64,000 nucleotides of DNA from the NCBI GenBank assembly GCA_025458105.1, contig JALOTD010000031.1, positions 1-64,000 on the forward strand, written 5' to 3'. Each line of letters begins with the position of its first letter. Positions within the stretch are counted from its first letter, which is position 1. The stretch comes from Tabrizicola sp. GTDB taxonomy: Bacteria > Pseudomonadota > Alphaproteobacteria > Rhodobacterales > Rhodobacteraceae. The notes beneath the pieces are model-generated. The model saw only the letters and a list, made by a program, of their open reading frames with translations, was not told the DNA's origin and did no database searches. Below, piece after piece: positions 26,391 through 34,562 of the stretch. A program made the position numbers and the translations under genes.

Positions 26391-27263
26391 CTAAGGGTGC
26401 AAGGCAAAAAAGCGCAGGATTTCGGTGTGTGCATCAATCTCTTGCGTCTTGCCCTCGTTGAGCCGCGCCTTGCGTCCACCGGGCCAGTGATGCGTCCCGC
26501 CCTCGACCGTCATCAGCCGCAAGACGACCTTTCCGCCCTGCGCGTAGTCGGTGATATTGACAGACGTACCGTCGTCCTTGCGGTCGATGCTGCGGCTGGT
26601 CTTCGTCAGTCCTCCCCCCCAGGGGGCCAGAAATGCCTCGACCACCGAGGCCACCGAGGCGAAATCGGTTCGGGTCAGGCTGGTATCGCCCTTTCCGCCC
26701 TCATAGGGCACCATGGTGTCGCGCGTGCCGTGGATCACCAGAGCGGGCACCGGACCCTTCACCCTGATGCGCTGGGTATCCAGTGTACCTGCCACCCCCG
26801 CAACCGCACGGACGAGGCCCGGATTTCGCGCGGCAAAGGTTTCTGACATGATCGAGCCGTTGGACATGCCCGTCAGATAGACCCGGTCGCCCAGCCCGAA
26901 ACGGGCGCGCGCATCAGTGATGACCTTTGCAAGAAAGGCCAAGTCATCCACGTTCGCCCGTGCCGCATAACCACAGCAATAGCCACCGTTCCACGTCAAA
27001 AGCCGGTCACCACGGCGTCCGCTGCCCGCCGGAAAGATCACGGCATAGCCTTCTGTCACTGCCGCCCGACCAAATCCCGACGCGCTGGCAAATTGGTCGG
27101 GATCGCCCCCGCCGCCATGGAGCGCCAGAATCAGGGGTGCGCCTTTCGCCTTGGACGGCAGAAAGATCTCGTACCAGCGTTCACCCAGTCGGACGGTTTC
27201 GGCTTGGGCAAGGACCGGGGCCAGAAGCAGGAGAGCGGCGAGGCAGACAGACAGAAGGCGCAT
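26391..27263 (-). CDS. PHB-depolymerase/LpqC-like alpha/beta hydrolase
   Basis: A 290-residue secreted esterase. The ATG at 27263 gives a clean signal peptide (MRLLSVCLAALLLLAPVLAQ), whereas the longer open frame upstream does not. The oxyanion segment is LALHGGGGDPDQFA, the nucleophile elbow is GMSNGS (Ser of GxSxG), the acid lies around HGTRDTMVPYEGG and the histidine is in EGGTHHWPGG. These match the polyhydroxybutyrate depolymerase / feruloyl esterase-like group. The physiological substrate is unknown. It is convergent with pncC. Confidence 0.85.
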   Translation of the reverse strand: MRLLSVCLAALLLLAPVLAQAETVRLGERWYEIFLPSKAKGAPLILALHGGGGDPDQFASASGFGRAAVTEGYAVIFPAGSGRRGDRLLTWNGGYCCGYAARANVDDLAFLAKVITDARARFGLGDRVYLTGMSNGSIMSETFAARNPGLVRAVAGVAGTLDTQRIRVKGPVPALVIHGTRDTMVPYEGGKGDTSLTRTDFASVASVVEAFLAPWGGGLTKTSRSIDRKDDGTSVNITDYAQGGKVVLRLMTVEGGTHHWPGGRKARLNEGKTQEIDAHTEILRFFALHP

Positions 27264-27328
27264 GGAAGACCCTTTCACTGCGATTCCCCCTGGATACGCA
27301 GGCGGGCAGAAGTCCCTACGCGGGCAAA

Positions 27329-27784
27329 TCACAAAGGGGCTGGGCCGTACAGTTCTGCCGCGCGACGTTCGAAGGCGCGCACTACCCTTAGCATGGCATC
27401 GTTGAAAACGACGCCGATGATCCCCTGCAAGATCGCGTTGCGGAATTCGAAATCGACGTGAAAATCCACTTCGCACCCGCCCGGAATATCGCGAAAGGCC
27501 CAGTTCGATCGCATGTGGCGAAATGGGCCGTCCAGATACTCGGTGTCGATCTTCAAAGACTCGGGCCAAAGCGTGACGCGGCTGGTGAAGCGTTCCCGGA
27601 AGACCTTGAAGCTGATGACCAGATCGGCGTCCATCACCTCGCCGCCGGGGATCGCCGTCCGCGTGCGGATGCGGGCGGCCGAGTTCCAGGGCAGGAACTT
27701 CGGATACGACGCAACATCGGCCACCAGATCGTACATCTGACGGGCGGTATAAGGCAGGCGCTTGGTCTCGGAATGTGTCGGCAT
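27329..27784 (-). CDS. COQ10/RatA-family START-like protein
   Basis: A 151-residue SRPBCC-fold protein. It starts at the ATG giving MPTHSETKRLPYTARQMYDL and continues VADVASYPKFLPWNSAARI, then a C-terminal strand-helix DFHVDFEFRNAILQGIIGVVF. This pattern is typical of coenzyme Q-binding COQ10 proteins, which are often mislabelled as the RatA toxin. In Rhodobacteraceae the family commonly neighbours lipA and cinA, fitting a role in ubiquinone handling and not toxicity. That role is inferred. Confidence 0.85.
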   Translation of the reverse strand: MPTHSETKRLPYTARQMYDLVADVASYPKFLPWNSAARIRTRTAIPGGEVMDADLVISFKVFRERFTSRVTLWPESLKIDTEYLDGPFRHMRSNWAFRDIPGGCEVDFHVDFEFRNAILQGIIGVVFNDAMLRVVRAFERRAAELYGPAPL

Positions 27785-28109
27785 GGCTGGATGCGCCGAG
27801 ATGTGGCGTGCCCCGGCCCCAAGATCAAGCGGCAGACTGTCACGGAGGCAGAAGGCCTTGGCGCACTCTTGCACTGCCGCCACAGCCTTGGGCAGCAGCC
27901 AGCCCTAAGGGTCGGCTTAATTGGGAGGGCAGTTCGCCCCGCCCCGGGGGCTTGATGGCGGCATTGAAGGCCTTGAGGCAGGCGACAGAAGAGTTCGTTA
28001 ATGGGGTTCAGCACGGCAAGGCATGGAAGGCTTCGAATCATTTCACAACTCCGGTCGAAGTGTCATGACGTTCGGCGAGTGGCCCACAGTCTCGAACCCG
28101 GATTTCCGT
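27785..28109. other. 325-base divergent intergenic region without a gene
   Basis: The gap lies between the divergent COQ10/RatA-like gene and hpt. Open frames here show no family resemblance and no good Shine-Dalgarno sequence. A GC-rich symmetric stretch around 27934-27950 could form a small hairpin. The hpt frame is open upstream to 28023, but that extension is not conserved-looking. It presumably carries the two divergent promoters, though I cannot assign them. Confidence 0.5.
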
Positions 28110-28655
28110 ATGTCTGACCGACCCTACGTCATCGATCAGCTGATCAGCGCCAAGGCCATTGCCGCGCGGGTCGAAGCGCTGGCGCGTGAGATTACGGACC
28201 ATTTCCAAGGCACCGACAAGCTGGTGGTCGTTGGGCTGCTGCGTGGATCCTTCGTGTTCATTGCCGACCTTGTTCGCGAAATCGACCTGCCGGTCGAGGT
28301 CGATTTCCTGGAAGCCTCCAGCTACGGCGATGCGATGCATTCGAGCCGCGAGGTGCGGATCCTGAAGGATTTGCGGGGCGAAATCGCGGGACGCGACGTG
28401 CTGGTGGTCGAGGATATCATCGACACGGGGTTCACCCTTTCCCATGTGCTGCATCTTCTGAAGGCGCGGGAACCCGCACGGCTTAAGACCTGCGCGCTTC
28501 TGGACAAGCCGTCGCGCCGGGAAGTGCCGGTCAAGGCAGACTGGACCGGGTTCGAGATTCCCGATGAATTCGTAGTTGGCTACGGGATCGACTTTGCCCA
28601 GCGCAACCGCAACCTGCCCTACATCGGCAAGGTGCGGTTCCCCGAGGCGCCATGA
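28110..28655 (+). CDS. hpt: hypoxanthine phosphoribosyltransferase
   Basis: A purine salvage enzyme joining hypoxanthine (or guanine) to PRPP. The 181-residue product from the ATG at 28110 ([10 protein letters not shown]) has the usual length. [16 protein letters not shown] carries the pyrophosphate-binding loop, LEASSYGD is the flexible catalytic loop, and the PRPP motif is [32 protein letters not shown] is the purine-binding C-terminal segment. A small membrane-protein gene overlaps its stop by four bases. Confidence 0.95.
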   Translation: MSDRPYVIDQLISAKAIAARVEALAREITDHFQGTDKLVVVGLLRGSFVFIADLVREIDLPVEVDFLEASSYGDAMHSSREVRILKDLRGEIAGRDVLVVEDIIDTGFTLSHVLHLLKAREPARLKTCALLDKPSRREVPVKADWTGFEIPDEFVVGYGIDFAQRNRNLPYIGKVRFPEAP

Positions 28656-28828
28656 ACGTCCTGAACTGGCTGGTGCGCGCCAAACGCTGGGCGCAGAACC
28701 CGCCCTCTGAGGGCCAGGTAAAGCTGGTGTTCGGCGTCGTGGCAATCTGTCTGGCCCTTGCCGGATACGAGTATCTGTTCGGTTGGCCGGAGTGGCTGAC
28801 GCCGGACCGCCTGTCTGCAAAACCGTGA
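28652..28828 (+). CDS. small single-span membrane protein
   Basis: A 58-residue product beginning at an ATG that overlaps the hpt stop (ATGA). A basic amphipathic start ([17 protein letters not shown]) precedes one hydrophobic span ([20 protein letters not shown]) and a short Trp-rich tail ([12 protein letters not shown]). The coupling to hpt and the ordered topology make it a credible gene despite its size. No function is known to me. Confidence 0.7.
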   Translation: MNVLNWLVRAKRWAQNPPSEGQVKLVFGVVAICLALAGYEYLFGWPEWLTPDRLSAKP

Positions 28829-28889
28829 CTGGACAGGGCGGACCTGTCCTTTAGGCTGGGCGGAACGTGGTCGCAAAGGGGAAGCCGTC

Positions 28890-29777
28890 ATGCGAATTCT
28901 GCGCTGGCTGGTCGTGGTCGGGATCGTTGCGGCCGGTGGCCTTTGGTTTCTTGCGCGGCCAAATCCCCTGTCAGAGGCAGATGTCGCTGGCCTGACCGGC
29001 GACGTCACCCGAGGCGAGGCCGTTTTCTGGGCTGCGGGCTGTGCGTCCTGTCACATGGCGGCCGAAGCCAAGGATGAGGCGCAGCTGGTACTGGCAGGCG
29101 GTCAGCGGTTTCCGTCCGATTTCGGCACGTTTCTTGCGCCGAACATCAGTCAGGATCCAACCCATGGCATTGGCAGCTGGACGCTTCTGGACCTGGCGAA
29201 TGCCTTGAAGCGTGGCGTCAGTCCGGAGGGGACACACTACTATCCCGCCCTGCCCTATGCGTCCTATGCCAAGATGCAGATGCAGGATGTGGCGGATCTG
29301 CATGCCTTTCTCAAGACGTTGCCCGCTGATCCAACCCCCAGCCAACCGCACGATCTTGGCTTTCCCTTCTCGATCCGTGAGACGATCGGCGTCTGGAAGC
29401 TGTTGTTCCTGAACGAAGACTGGGCCTTGCCCGGCTCGCTGACCCCCACGGCCGAACGCGGACGCTATATCGCCGAAGCCCTGGCCCATTGCGGGGAATG
29501 CCACACGCCGCGCAACGCGCTGGGGGGCATGGACACCGCCCGCTGGCTGGCAGGTGCACCGAATCCTTCGGGTCAGGGGCGCATTCCGAACATTACCCCA
29601 GCAGCGCTTGGCTGGACCGCGGGCGATATCGTCCAGTATCTGACGACGGGCTTTACGCCCGAGTTCGACAGCGTTGGCGGGCATATGGCGCATGTGGTGG
29701 AAAACATGGCGAAACTGCCGGACTCAGACCGGGAAGCCGTGGCGGAATACCTTCTGGCCGTGCCGTCGGTGCCGTGA
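28890..29777 (+). CDS. diheme cytochrome c family protein
   Basis: A 295-residue periplasmic electron carrier or dehydrogenase subunit. It has an N-terminal membrane anchor/signal (ILRWLVVVGIVAAGGLWFLA) and two c-type heme motifs, CASCH near residue 50 and CGECH near residue 200. Axial Met candidates are in the following segments. The architecture matches cytochrome subunits of alcohol/gluconate-type dehydrogenases. No dehydrogenase gene lies next to it, so its partner is unknown. Confidence 0.88.
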   Translation: MRILRWLVVVGIVAAGGLWFLARPNPLSEADVAGLTGDVTRGEAVFWAAGCASCHMAAEAKDEAQLVLAGGQRFPSDFGTFLAPNISQDPTHGIGSWTLLDLANALKRGVSPEGTHYYPALPYASYAKMQMQDVADLHAFLKTLPADPTPSQPHDLGFPFSIRETIGVWKLLFLNEDWALPGSLTPTAERGRYIAEALAHCGECHTPRNALGGMDTARWLAGAPNPSGQGRIPNITPAALGWTAGDIVQYLTTGFTPEFDSVGGHMAHVVENMAKLPDSDREAVAEYLLAVPSVP

Positions 29778-29893
29778 CCCCCTGCCCCGCGATGTTGCGA
29801 CGGGATCACGCATTGATCAATTGGAAGCGCTGCTGCTGCGGACCAGCGCAAATTATGGTATAGTGCGACCATTGTTCACAATGGGTGCAGACC

Positions 29894-30826
29894 ATGAAAC
29901 ACCTTGCAACTGCCTCCTTGATTGCTTTTGCGCTGGGGTCGAGCTCGACTTTGGCTTTGGACCTTGGCAACGGCTTCTCGATCCTCGGCGACGTGGAACT
30001 TGAGTACCTGACAGACGGTGATGATGACGTCTCTTTCGCGTTCGCCGATGTGACATTTGGCTGGCGCAGCCAGGCGGGCGGGCAGATCGGCTTCGGCCTT
30101 GACCTGACGCTGCAGAACTTCAGCGATCTGGACAACGGTGAGGGTCGCACTGCGACGTGGGCGGCTCTGGTCGTCACCACCGGCTACGGCGACGTCGCGA
30201 TCGGTCGCCCGCAACCGGTGCTGGAGCGCTTTTTCGATGCGCCAGAGATGGGCGGCACGCATTATCCCGACGTGCTGTTCGGTGTGTTTGGTGGGTATGG
30301 CGGGTCCTTCATTGCGCAAGTGGCGCTGTTTGAAGACGCCGACATGGTTGGCGTGACCTTCCAGGGCGAGGCGTCGGGTCTGACCTATGGCGCGGGCGTG
30401 CACCGGATCGACAGCACGCCCTCGGACGTCAATGCCTATGAGCTTGCAGTGGGCTACAAGGCAGGAGGCGTGGAGCTCTTCGGCGGGTTCGAGCGGATTG
30501 ACACCCCAGTCGAGTATCTGGACCGTTTGCAGCTTGGTGCGCGCTATGACGCCGACCGGTGGGCGGTTGGAGCCCATCATCAAAGCCTGGACTTTGTCGT
30601 CACGAACTTCGAAGTCTCGACACTGTATGCTGATTACAAGGTGACCGACGCGCTGACCCTGGGCGTACAGGCCCAGCATTTTGACACCGGTCCGGCAAGC
30701 AACGATTTCTACGGTCTGTCCGGTGAATACAGTTTTGGTCCCGGCGGATTTGCCCAACTTGGGTATCTGAAGGCAGCCGAGGGGATCGAAGACGTCTTCT
30801 CGGCATCGGTCGGCTATCGGTTCTAG
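29894..30826 (+). CDS. outer-membrane porin-like beta-barrel protein
   Basis: A 310-residue protein with a signal peptide ending near SSSTLA, followed by alternating beta-strand segments typical of small alphaproteobacterial porins, for example ILGDVELEYL, GQIGFGLDLTLQNF and LYADYKV. It terminates in the outer-membrane signature FSASVGYRF with a C-terminal Phe. The ATG at 29894 was chosen over a GTG nine bases earlier because it begins the basic signal sequence (MKHLATASL). Substrate range is unknown. It is convergent with lipA. Confidence 0.82.
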   Translation: MKHLATASLIAFALGSSSTLALDLGNGFSILGDVELEYLTDGDDDVSFAFADVTFGWRSQAGGQIGFGLDLTLQNFSDLDNGEGRTATWAALVVTTGYGDVAIGRPQPVLERFFDAPEMGGTHYPDVLFGVFGGYGGSFIAQVALFEDADMVGVTFQGEASGLTYGAGVHRIDSTPSDVNAYELAVGYKAGGVELFGGFERIDTPVEYLDRLQLGARYDADRWAVGAHHQSLDFVVTNFEVSTLYADYKVTDALTLGVQAQHFDTGPASNDFYGLSGEYSFGPGGFAQLGYLKAAEGIEDVFSASVGYRF

Positions 30827-30849
30827 ATCTGGCCAGCAACGCCTGGGCG

Positions 30850-30874
30850 CCCGCGTCCGGCTGCCGGACGTGGG
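30850..30874. terminator. hairpin between convergent porin gene and lipA
   Basis: CCCGCGTCCGG and CCGGACGTGGG form an 11-bp stem (one G-T pair) around CTG, between the porin stop and the lipA stop. No strong T-run follows, so its efficiency as an intrinsic terminator is uncertain. Position and stability favour a bidirectional transcription end. Confidence 0.45.
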
Positions 30875-30907
30875 GTTCTGCGTGAGGGTCCGTCCGATCT
30901 GTGAGCC

Positions 30908-31852
30908 TTAGCCCCGGCCCGCCTGCCGTGCTGCGCGCATCCGGGCAAAATCGTCGCCCGCATGGTAACTGGACCGCGTGAGCGGCGTGGCCGAGACCAT
31001 CAGGAACCCCTTTCCCCAAGCGGCCGTTTCATAGGCCTTGAATTCCTCGGGCGTGACGAACCGCGCGACGGCATGATGCTTTGGTGTCGGCTGCAGATAT
31101 TGGCCGATGGTCAGAAAATCGACATTCGCGCTGCGCATGTCGTCCATGACCTGCTGGACCGCCTGCCGGTCTTCGCCGAGGCCCACCATAATGCCCGATT
31201 TGGTGAACATCAGCGGGTCGAGTTCCTTTACCCGCTGCAGAAGCCGCAGCGAATGGAAGTAGCGCGCGCCGGGGCGGACTTCGGGATAAAGGCCGGGGAC
31301 CGTTTCCAGGTTGTGGTTCAGGACATCGGGCCGCGCGGCGACCACGGTTTCCAGCGCCTCTGGCCCGCAGCGCAGGAAATCCGGGATCAGAACCTCGATC
31401 GTCGTGTCCGGGCGACGATGGCGGATGGCGCGGATCGTCTGGGCAAAGTGCTCGGCCCCGCCGTCGGGCAGATCATCGCGGTCGACACTGGTCACCACCA
31501 CATGGTTTAGCCCAAGTTCGGCCACGGCATGGGCCACACGGCCCGGCTCAAACGCGTCCAGAGCTTGCGGCTTGCCGGTCGCCACATTGCAGAAGGTGCA
31601 GCCGCGGGTGCAGATTTCGCCCATGATCATCATTGTGGCGTGACCCTGGCTCCAGCACTCGCCCACGTTCGGGCAGCCCGCCTCTTCGCAGACCGTGACC
31701 AGCTTTTTCGCACGCAGGATATCGCGGGTCTGCTTATAGCCCTCGGACGTCGGAGCCTTGACGCGGATCCAGGACGGCTTTTTCGGCTGGGCATTGTCCG
31801 GCCGATGCGCCTTTTCCGGATGACGTCCTTCGGGAATCTTGAGGTCGCGCAC
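30908..31852 (-). CDS. lipA: lipoyl synthase
   Basis: A radical-SAM enzyme inserting two sulfurs into protein-bound octanoate. The 314-residue form from a GTG start ([20 protein letters not shown]) matches the family N-terminus. The open frame extends about 64 codons upstream without family similarity. Both clusters are present: [12 protein letters not shown] for the auxiliary [4Fe-4S] and CTRGCTFC for the radical-SAM cluster. The C-terminal [10 protein letters not shown] supplies the conserved serine-containing motif. Confidence 0.97.
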   Translation of the reverse strand: MRDLKIPEGRHPEKAHRPDNAQPKKPSWIRVKAPTSEGYKQTRDILRAKKLVTVCEEAGCPNVGECWSQGHATMMIMGEICTRGCTFCNVATGKPQALDAFEPGRVAHAVAELGLNHVVVTSVDRDDLPDGGAEHFAQTIRAIRHRRPDTTIEVLIPDFLRCGPEALETVVAARPDVLNHNLETVPGLYPEVRPGARYFHSLRLLQRVKELDPLMFTKSGIMVGLGEDRQAVQQVMDDMRSANVDFLTIGQYLQPTPKHHAVARFVTPEEFKAYETAAWGKGFLMVSATPLTRSSYHAGDDFARMRAARQAGRG

Positions 31853-31979
31853 GAAAAATTCCCCCTGACCACAGAACCGCCTTCGAGATATTCCGCTTTT
31901 GCAGTCAAGGCAATGTCGCCGGACCGCGTTTCCGTGCCGCAGCCCGTTGCGCCGCGCGCAAACCTCTATGGAGCATGTC

Positions 31980-32180
31980 ATGCGGCCGTTTCTTGCCGAG
32001 CAGTTCGGAACGGAAATGCTGTTTCTGATCGGGGGATCCACCACGTTGGTCCTGGCCGCGGGTGGCGGAAGTCAGGCGGTGCTTGGGGTCTGCGGCAGTG
32101 TCGCGGGGTTGGTGGTTGTGCTGGCAAGCCTTGGCGGTTGGCGCGGTCGGCGGTCTGCCCTGAGCGGTCGATCCGCATGA
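31980..32180 (+). CDS. small hydrophobic membrane protein
   Basis: A 66-residue product with GGAG six bases before the ATG at 31980; an ATG at 31968 in the same frame lacks such a site. Two hydrophobic stretches ([17 protein letters not shown] and [19 protein letters not shown]) suggest a two-span inner-membrane protein. I recognise no family. It lies divergent from lipA and upstream of the LysE gene. Confidence 0.5.
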   Translation: MRPFLAEQFGTEMLFLIGGSTTLVLAAGGGSQAVLGVCGSVAGLVVVLASLGGWRGRRSALSGRSA

Positions 32181-32348
32181 CAGACACAGGCGTGCCGCCC
32201 ATGAGGCTGGCGCGCCGTCCGGGGGGTTGGGGACGCCCCGGGCAGGCGGGAGAGGCATGACAGTGCCTCTCCCGCATCTGTCCTGTGCTTGACACGGATC
32301 AAGGTGAGGGGCTGGACAAGCTGGCATTCCCGCAGCAGCAATCAGGGA

Positions 32349-32918
32349 ATGTCGTTTGTGGAACTCACTCTTGCAATTCTGGTCCTGCTGATCACGCCGG
32401 GCCCGACGAATACGCTGATCCTGCTGGCGGGAGCAGAGCGAGGGCTTGCGCGGGCGACGCGGCTGATCCCAGTGGAACTGGCAGCCTATTTGAGCGTCGT
32501 GATTCCCCTGGCGTTGATCGGGCAATCGACGCTGGACGCCTATCCGGGACTGCGATCGGGCGTGGCCGTGCTGGCCGCGATCTGGGTCGCCATCCTTGCC
32601 GCAAAGCTTTGGCACCATGACCCGGTGGCAACGGACAGAAGCGTCGACGCCAGGGCCTTGTTCCTGACCACGCTTGTGAACCCGAAAGGACTGATCTTCG
32701 GTCTGGTGCTTTTGCCGTCCCCTGACCGGCTGCAGCTCAACCTGATCGCCTTCAGCCTGTCGGTGGTCGGCGTGGCGCTGGTGTGGGCCACTTTCGGGGC
32801 GGTGTTGCGACAGGGAAGCGGGGGCCAGCCACGTGCCTTGAGTGGACTGCGGCGGCTGGCCTCGGTCTTTCTGGCAGGGATGTCGGTGCTGCTGGTCGTG
32901 CGCGGGGTCGGGGCCTGA
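32349..32918 (+). CDS. LysE family transporter
   Basis: A 189-residue inner-membrane exporter of amino acids or related compounds. The N-terminal LAILVLLITPGPTNTLIL carries the LysE/RhtB signature PGP, followed by ERGLARATRL. The FLTTLVNPKGLIFGLVLLP segment is also characteristic. Five to six hydrophobic spans are visible. The ATG at 32349 was chosen because the upstream extension to 32289 is hydrophilic and unlike the family. The substrate is unknown. Confidence 0.85.
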   Translation: MSFVELTLAILVLLITPGPTNTLILLAGAERGLARATRLIPVELAAYLSVVIPLALIGQSTLDAYPGLRSGVAVLAAIWVAILAAKLWHHDPVATDRSVDARALFLTTLVNPKGLIFGLVLLPSPDRLQLNLIAFSLSVVGVALVWATFGAVLRQGSGGQPRALSGLRRLASVFLAGMSVLLVVRGVGA

Positions 32919-32924
32919 CCGCAG

Positions 32925-34043
32925 CTAGCCGATCAGCGGACCCGACCGGCCGTAGGTTTCATCGTAGTGCCGCTTGAGACGCATGAGAGCGATGCGCAGC
33001 ACGATCTTGCCTGACCGCGCGGCCCAGCCCATCCGCTTTTCGGCGACCTCCAGTCCTTCAAGAAAACAGCAGCAGCGCAGCGCCACGTCGCCCAATCCCG
33101 GGCCAAGATCCCGCAAGGCGGCAGCGACGCGCGCCCTGGCCCGACCGGGCCCCTCCGCCAGGCCGCTGTCGGGCTGAAAGGCACCACGGTCGCCTCCGGT
33201 CAGGAAGCGATCCCAGTTCTGGGCGACTCGTGGGCCCATTTGCGCCAGTTCAAAATCCTCACGCAGCCGTTCGGCGGCATCCACAAGCTCCGGTGCCAGA
33301 AAGGGCTTGCCGTCACGGTCTAGCCTGCGGCCGAGAATGCCGACCGGACTTTCCGCCACATTGTAGCGAATCCGCCTGGCGCCCCCGTCATCCACCACAT
33401 CCCGTTCACCCCAGACGCGGTGCTGGTCGGCAAAACTGCCTGCCGCTTCAGCCAGACCCGGCCGCTCACGCCCCATGTCGTCCGACATCCGCTTCAACGC
33501 GACACGACCGGCCGCGGTGATTTCATAGGTCGATACCCGACCGGCCTTTCGGCATGCGATCCAGTCCTTCAGGATGAAGGCCTGTGCGACCGACCGGTCT
33601 AGCACCGCAGTGCGCAGCGACCGGCCATCGGGAAGTTCCCGCAGGACAGCGGCCTTTTCCATCTCGGGCGCGATGGCAAGGACCGCGCCGGGTTCGGCAA
33701 GGCGACGCAGAACACGGCGACCTTCGCGAGCAAGGTCGGATTCGTCATTCAGACCCGGCGCAAGGCCGGAACGGGGCTGAGCAGTCATTGGCGGGTCTTC
33801 CTTTCGGGCTGGATCATGGGCAGCACGGGGCACTAGGCGGGACAGGGCGGCCAGGGCCTCATCCATCAGAGGGTCTTCCCGCCGACCTTCGAAACGGCGC
33901 ACCTGACGCAGGATCGTCGAAGGATGCAGGCCTTCGCGCCGGGCCATGGCCCGAAACGAGGTGCCCTCTTCGACATGGTCAAGGTAGTTGCGCACCGCTT
34001 GGGGAAGCCAGGCAGGCAAGCTGGCGGCAGTCAGTTCTGACAC
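32925..34043 (-). CDS. DUF6456 domain-containing helix-turn-helix protein
   Basis: A 372-residue protein from a GTG start. The N-terminal region has a helix-turn-helix-like segment (SFRAMARREGLHPSTILRQV, about residues 30-49). A proline/arginine-rich linker follows. The C-terminal half has the DUF6456 pattern: ESPVGILGRRLDRDGKPFL, AERLREDFELAQMGPRVAQN, CCCFLEGLEVAEKRMGW and KIVLRIALMRLKRHY. DUF6456 proteins are alphaproteobacterial and uncharacterised; DNA binding is inferred. It is divergent from the DUF6477 gene across a 225-base region with a CtrA-like site. Confidence 0.82.
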   Translation of the reverse strand: MSELTAASLPAWLPQAVRNYLDHVEEGTSFRAMARREGLHPSTILRQVRRFEGRREDPLMDEALAALSRLVPRAAHDPARKEDPPMTAQPRSGLAPGLNDESDLAREGRRVLRRLAEPGAVLAIAPEMEKAAVLRELPDGRSLRTAVLDRSVAQAFILKDWIACRKAGRVSTYEITAAGRVALKRMSDDMGRERPGLAEAAGSFADQHRVWGERDVVDDGGARRIRYNVAESPVGILGRRLDRDGKPFLAPELVDAAERLREDFELAQMGPRVAQNWDRFLTGGDRGAFQPDSGLAEGPGRARARVAAALRDLGPGLGDVALRCCCFLEGLEVAEKRMGWAARSGKIVLRIALMRLKRHYDETYGRSGPLIG

Positions 34044-34123
34044 GTCTTATCGTCCCGTCTAAGTCCACCCGCAGCGGGTGCTTTGATCCAGCCTCGGACC
34101 ATCGCAACCTTGGGTGGAATTGG

Positions 34124-34138
34124 TTACCTGTTGGTTAA
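34124..34138. promoter_or_regulatory. possible CtrA-like site between DUF6456 and DUF6477 genes
   Basis: TTAC-N7-TTAA (34124-34138) is one base from TTAA-N7-TTAA, the cell-cycle regulator CtrA core. It sits about 80 bases upstream of the DUF6456 start and 130 bases upstream of the DUF6477 start, in an AT-richer stretch with a further TTAAC at 34153. Function is inferred only. Confidence 0.3.
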
Positions 34139-34268
34139 GCATTCGTCCGGCCTTAACAATTGCGCCGAATTCCTAAACCTTTCGGTAACCTCCGTGCGCT
34201 GCTTGCCAGCTTGCGCAACGCACGGTTGTCCTGCGTCATAGTGCGCCCGTCCAAGTACGGAGGCCCAC

Positions 34269-34553
34269 ATGTCGGATATTCGGATACTGCTTGCCAACCT
34301 GCGCCGTCCGCGCCTGCTGATGCACGCAGCGCGGTTCGGCCTGAGCGACTACAGGCGAGACCGGGACTTGCGGCGTCTGGTCCAGGCCTCGGGATCGCCC
34401 GAGGATACGGTGCCGAAGCTTCTCTCCGTCGAAGAACGCCTGGAGGCAACACGGCTGAACGGCGATGCCAGCTATTCTGCCGCGCGCCACATTGACGTGC
34501 TGATCGCGCTTCTGGCCGAAGCGCGACTGCTGATGCGAGGCGGGCTGGCCTGA
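34269..34553 (+). CDS. DUF6477 family protein
   Basis: A 94-residue basic, helical, soluble protein (ILLANLRRPRLLMHAARFG, LSVEERLEATRLNGDASYSA, HIDVLIALLAEARLL). It matches the DUF6477 group, which I recall beside DUF6456 genes in Rhodobacterales. The ATG is preceded by GGAGG. No catalytic motif is seen. The conserved divergent arrangement suggests a shared, probably regulatory, process. Confidence 0.75.
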   Translation: MSDIRILLANLRRPRLLMHAARFGLSDYRRDRDLRRLVQASGSPEDTVPKLLSVEERLEATRLNGDASYSAARHIDVLIALLAEARLLMRGGLA

Positions 34554-34562
34554 GACCGTGGG

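Noticed and set aside
27329-27784. RatA toxin of a type II toxin-antitoxin pair
   Set aside because: No antitoxin partner is adjacent, and the protein fits the COQ10 START-like group that neighbours lipA/cinA in this family.
5664-34192. The 16-base string ACCTTTCGGTAACCTC occurs at 5664-5679 and at 34177-34192, both in intergenic DNA
   Set aside because: One repeated 16-mer is expected roughly by chance in a 64-kb sequence of skewed composition. Without further copies I cannot call it an element.
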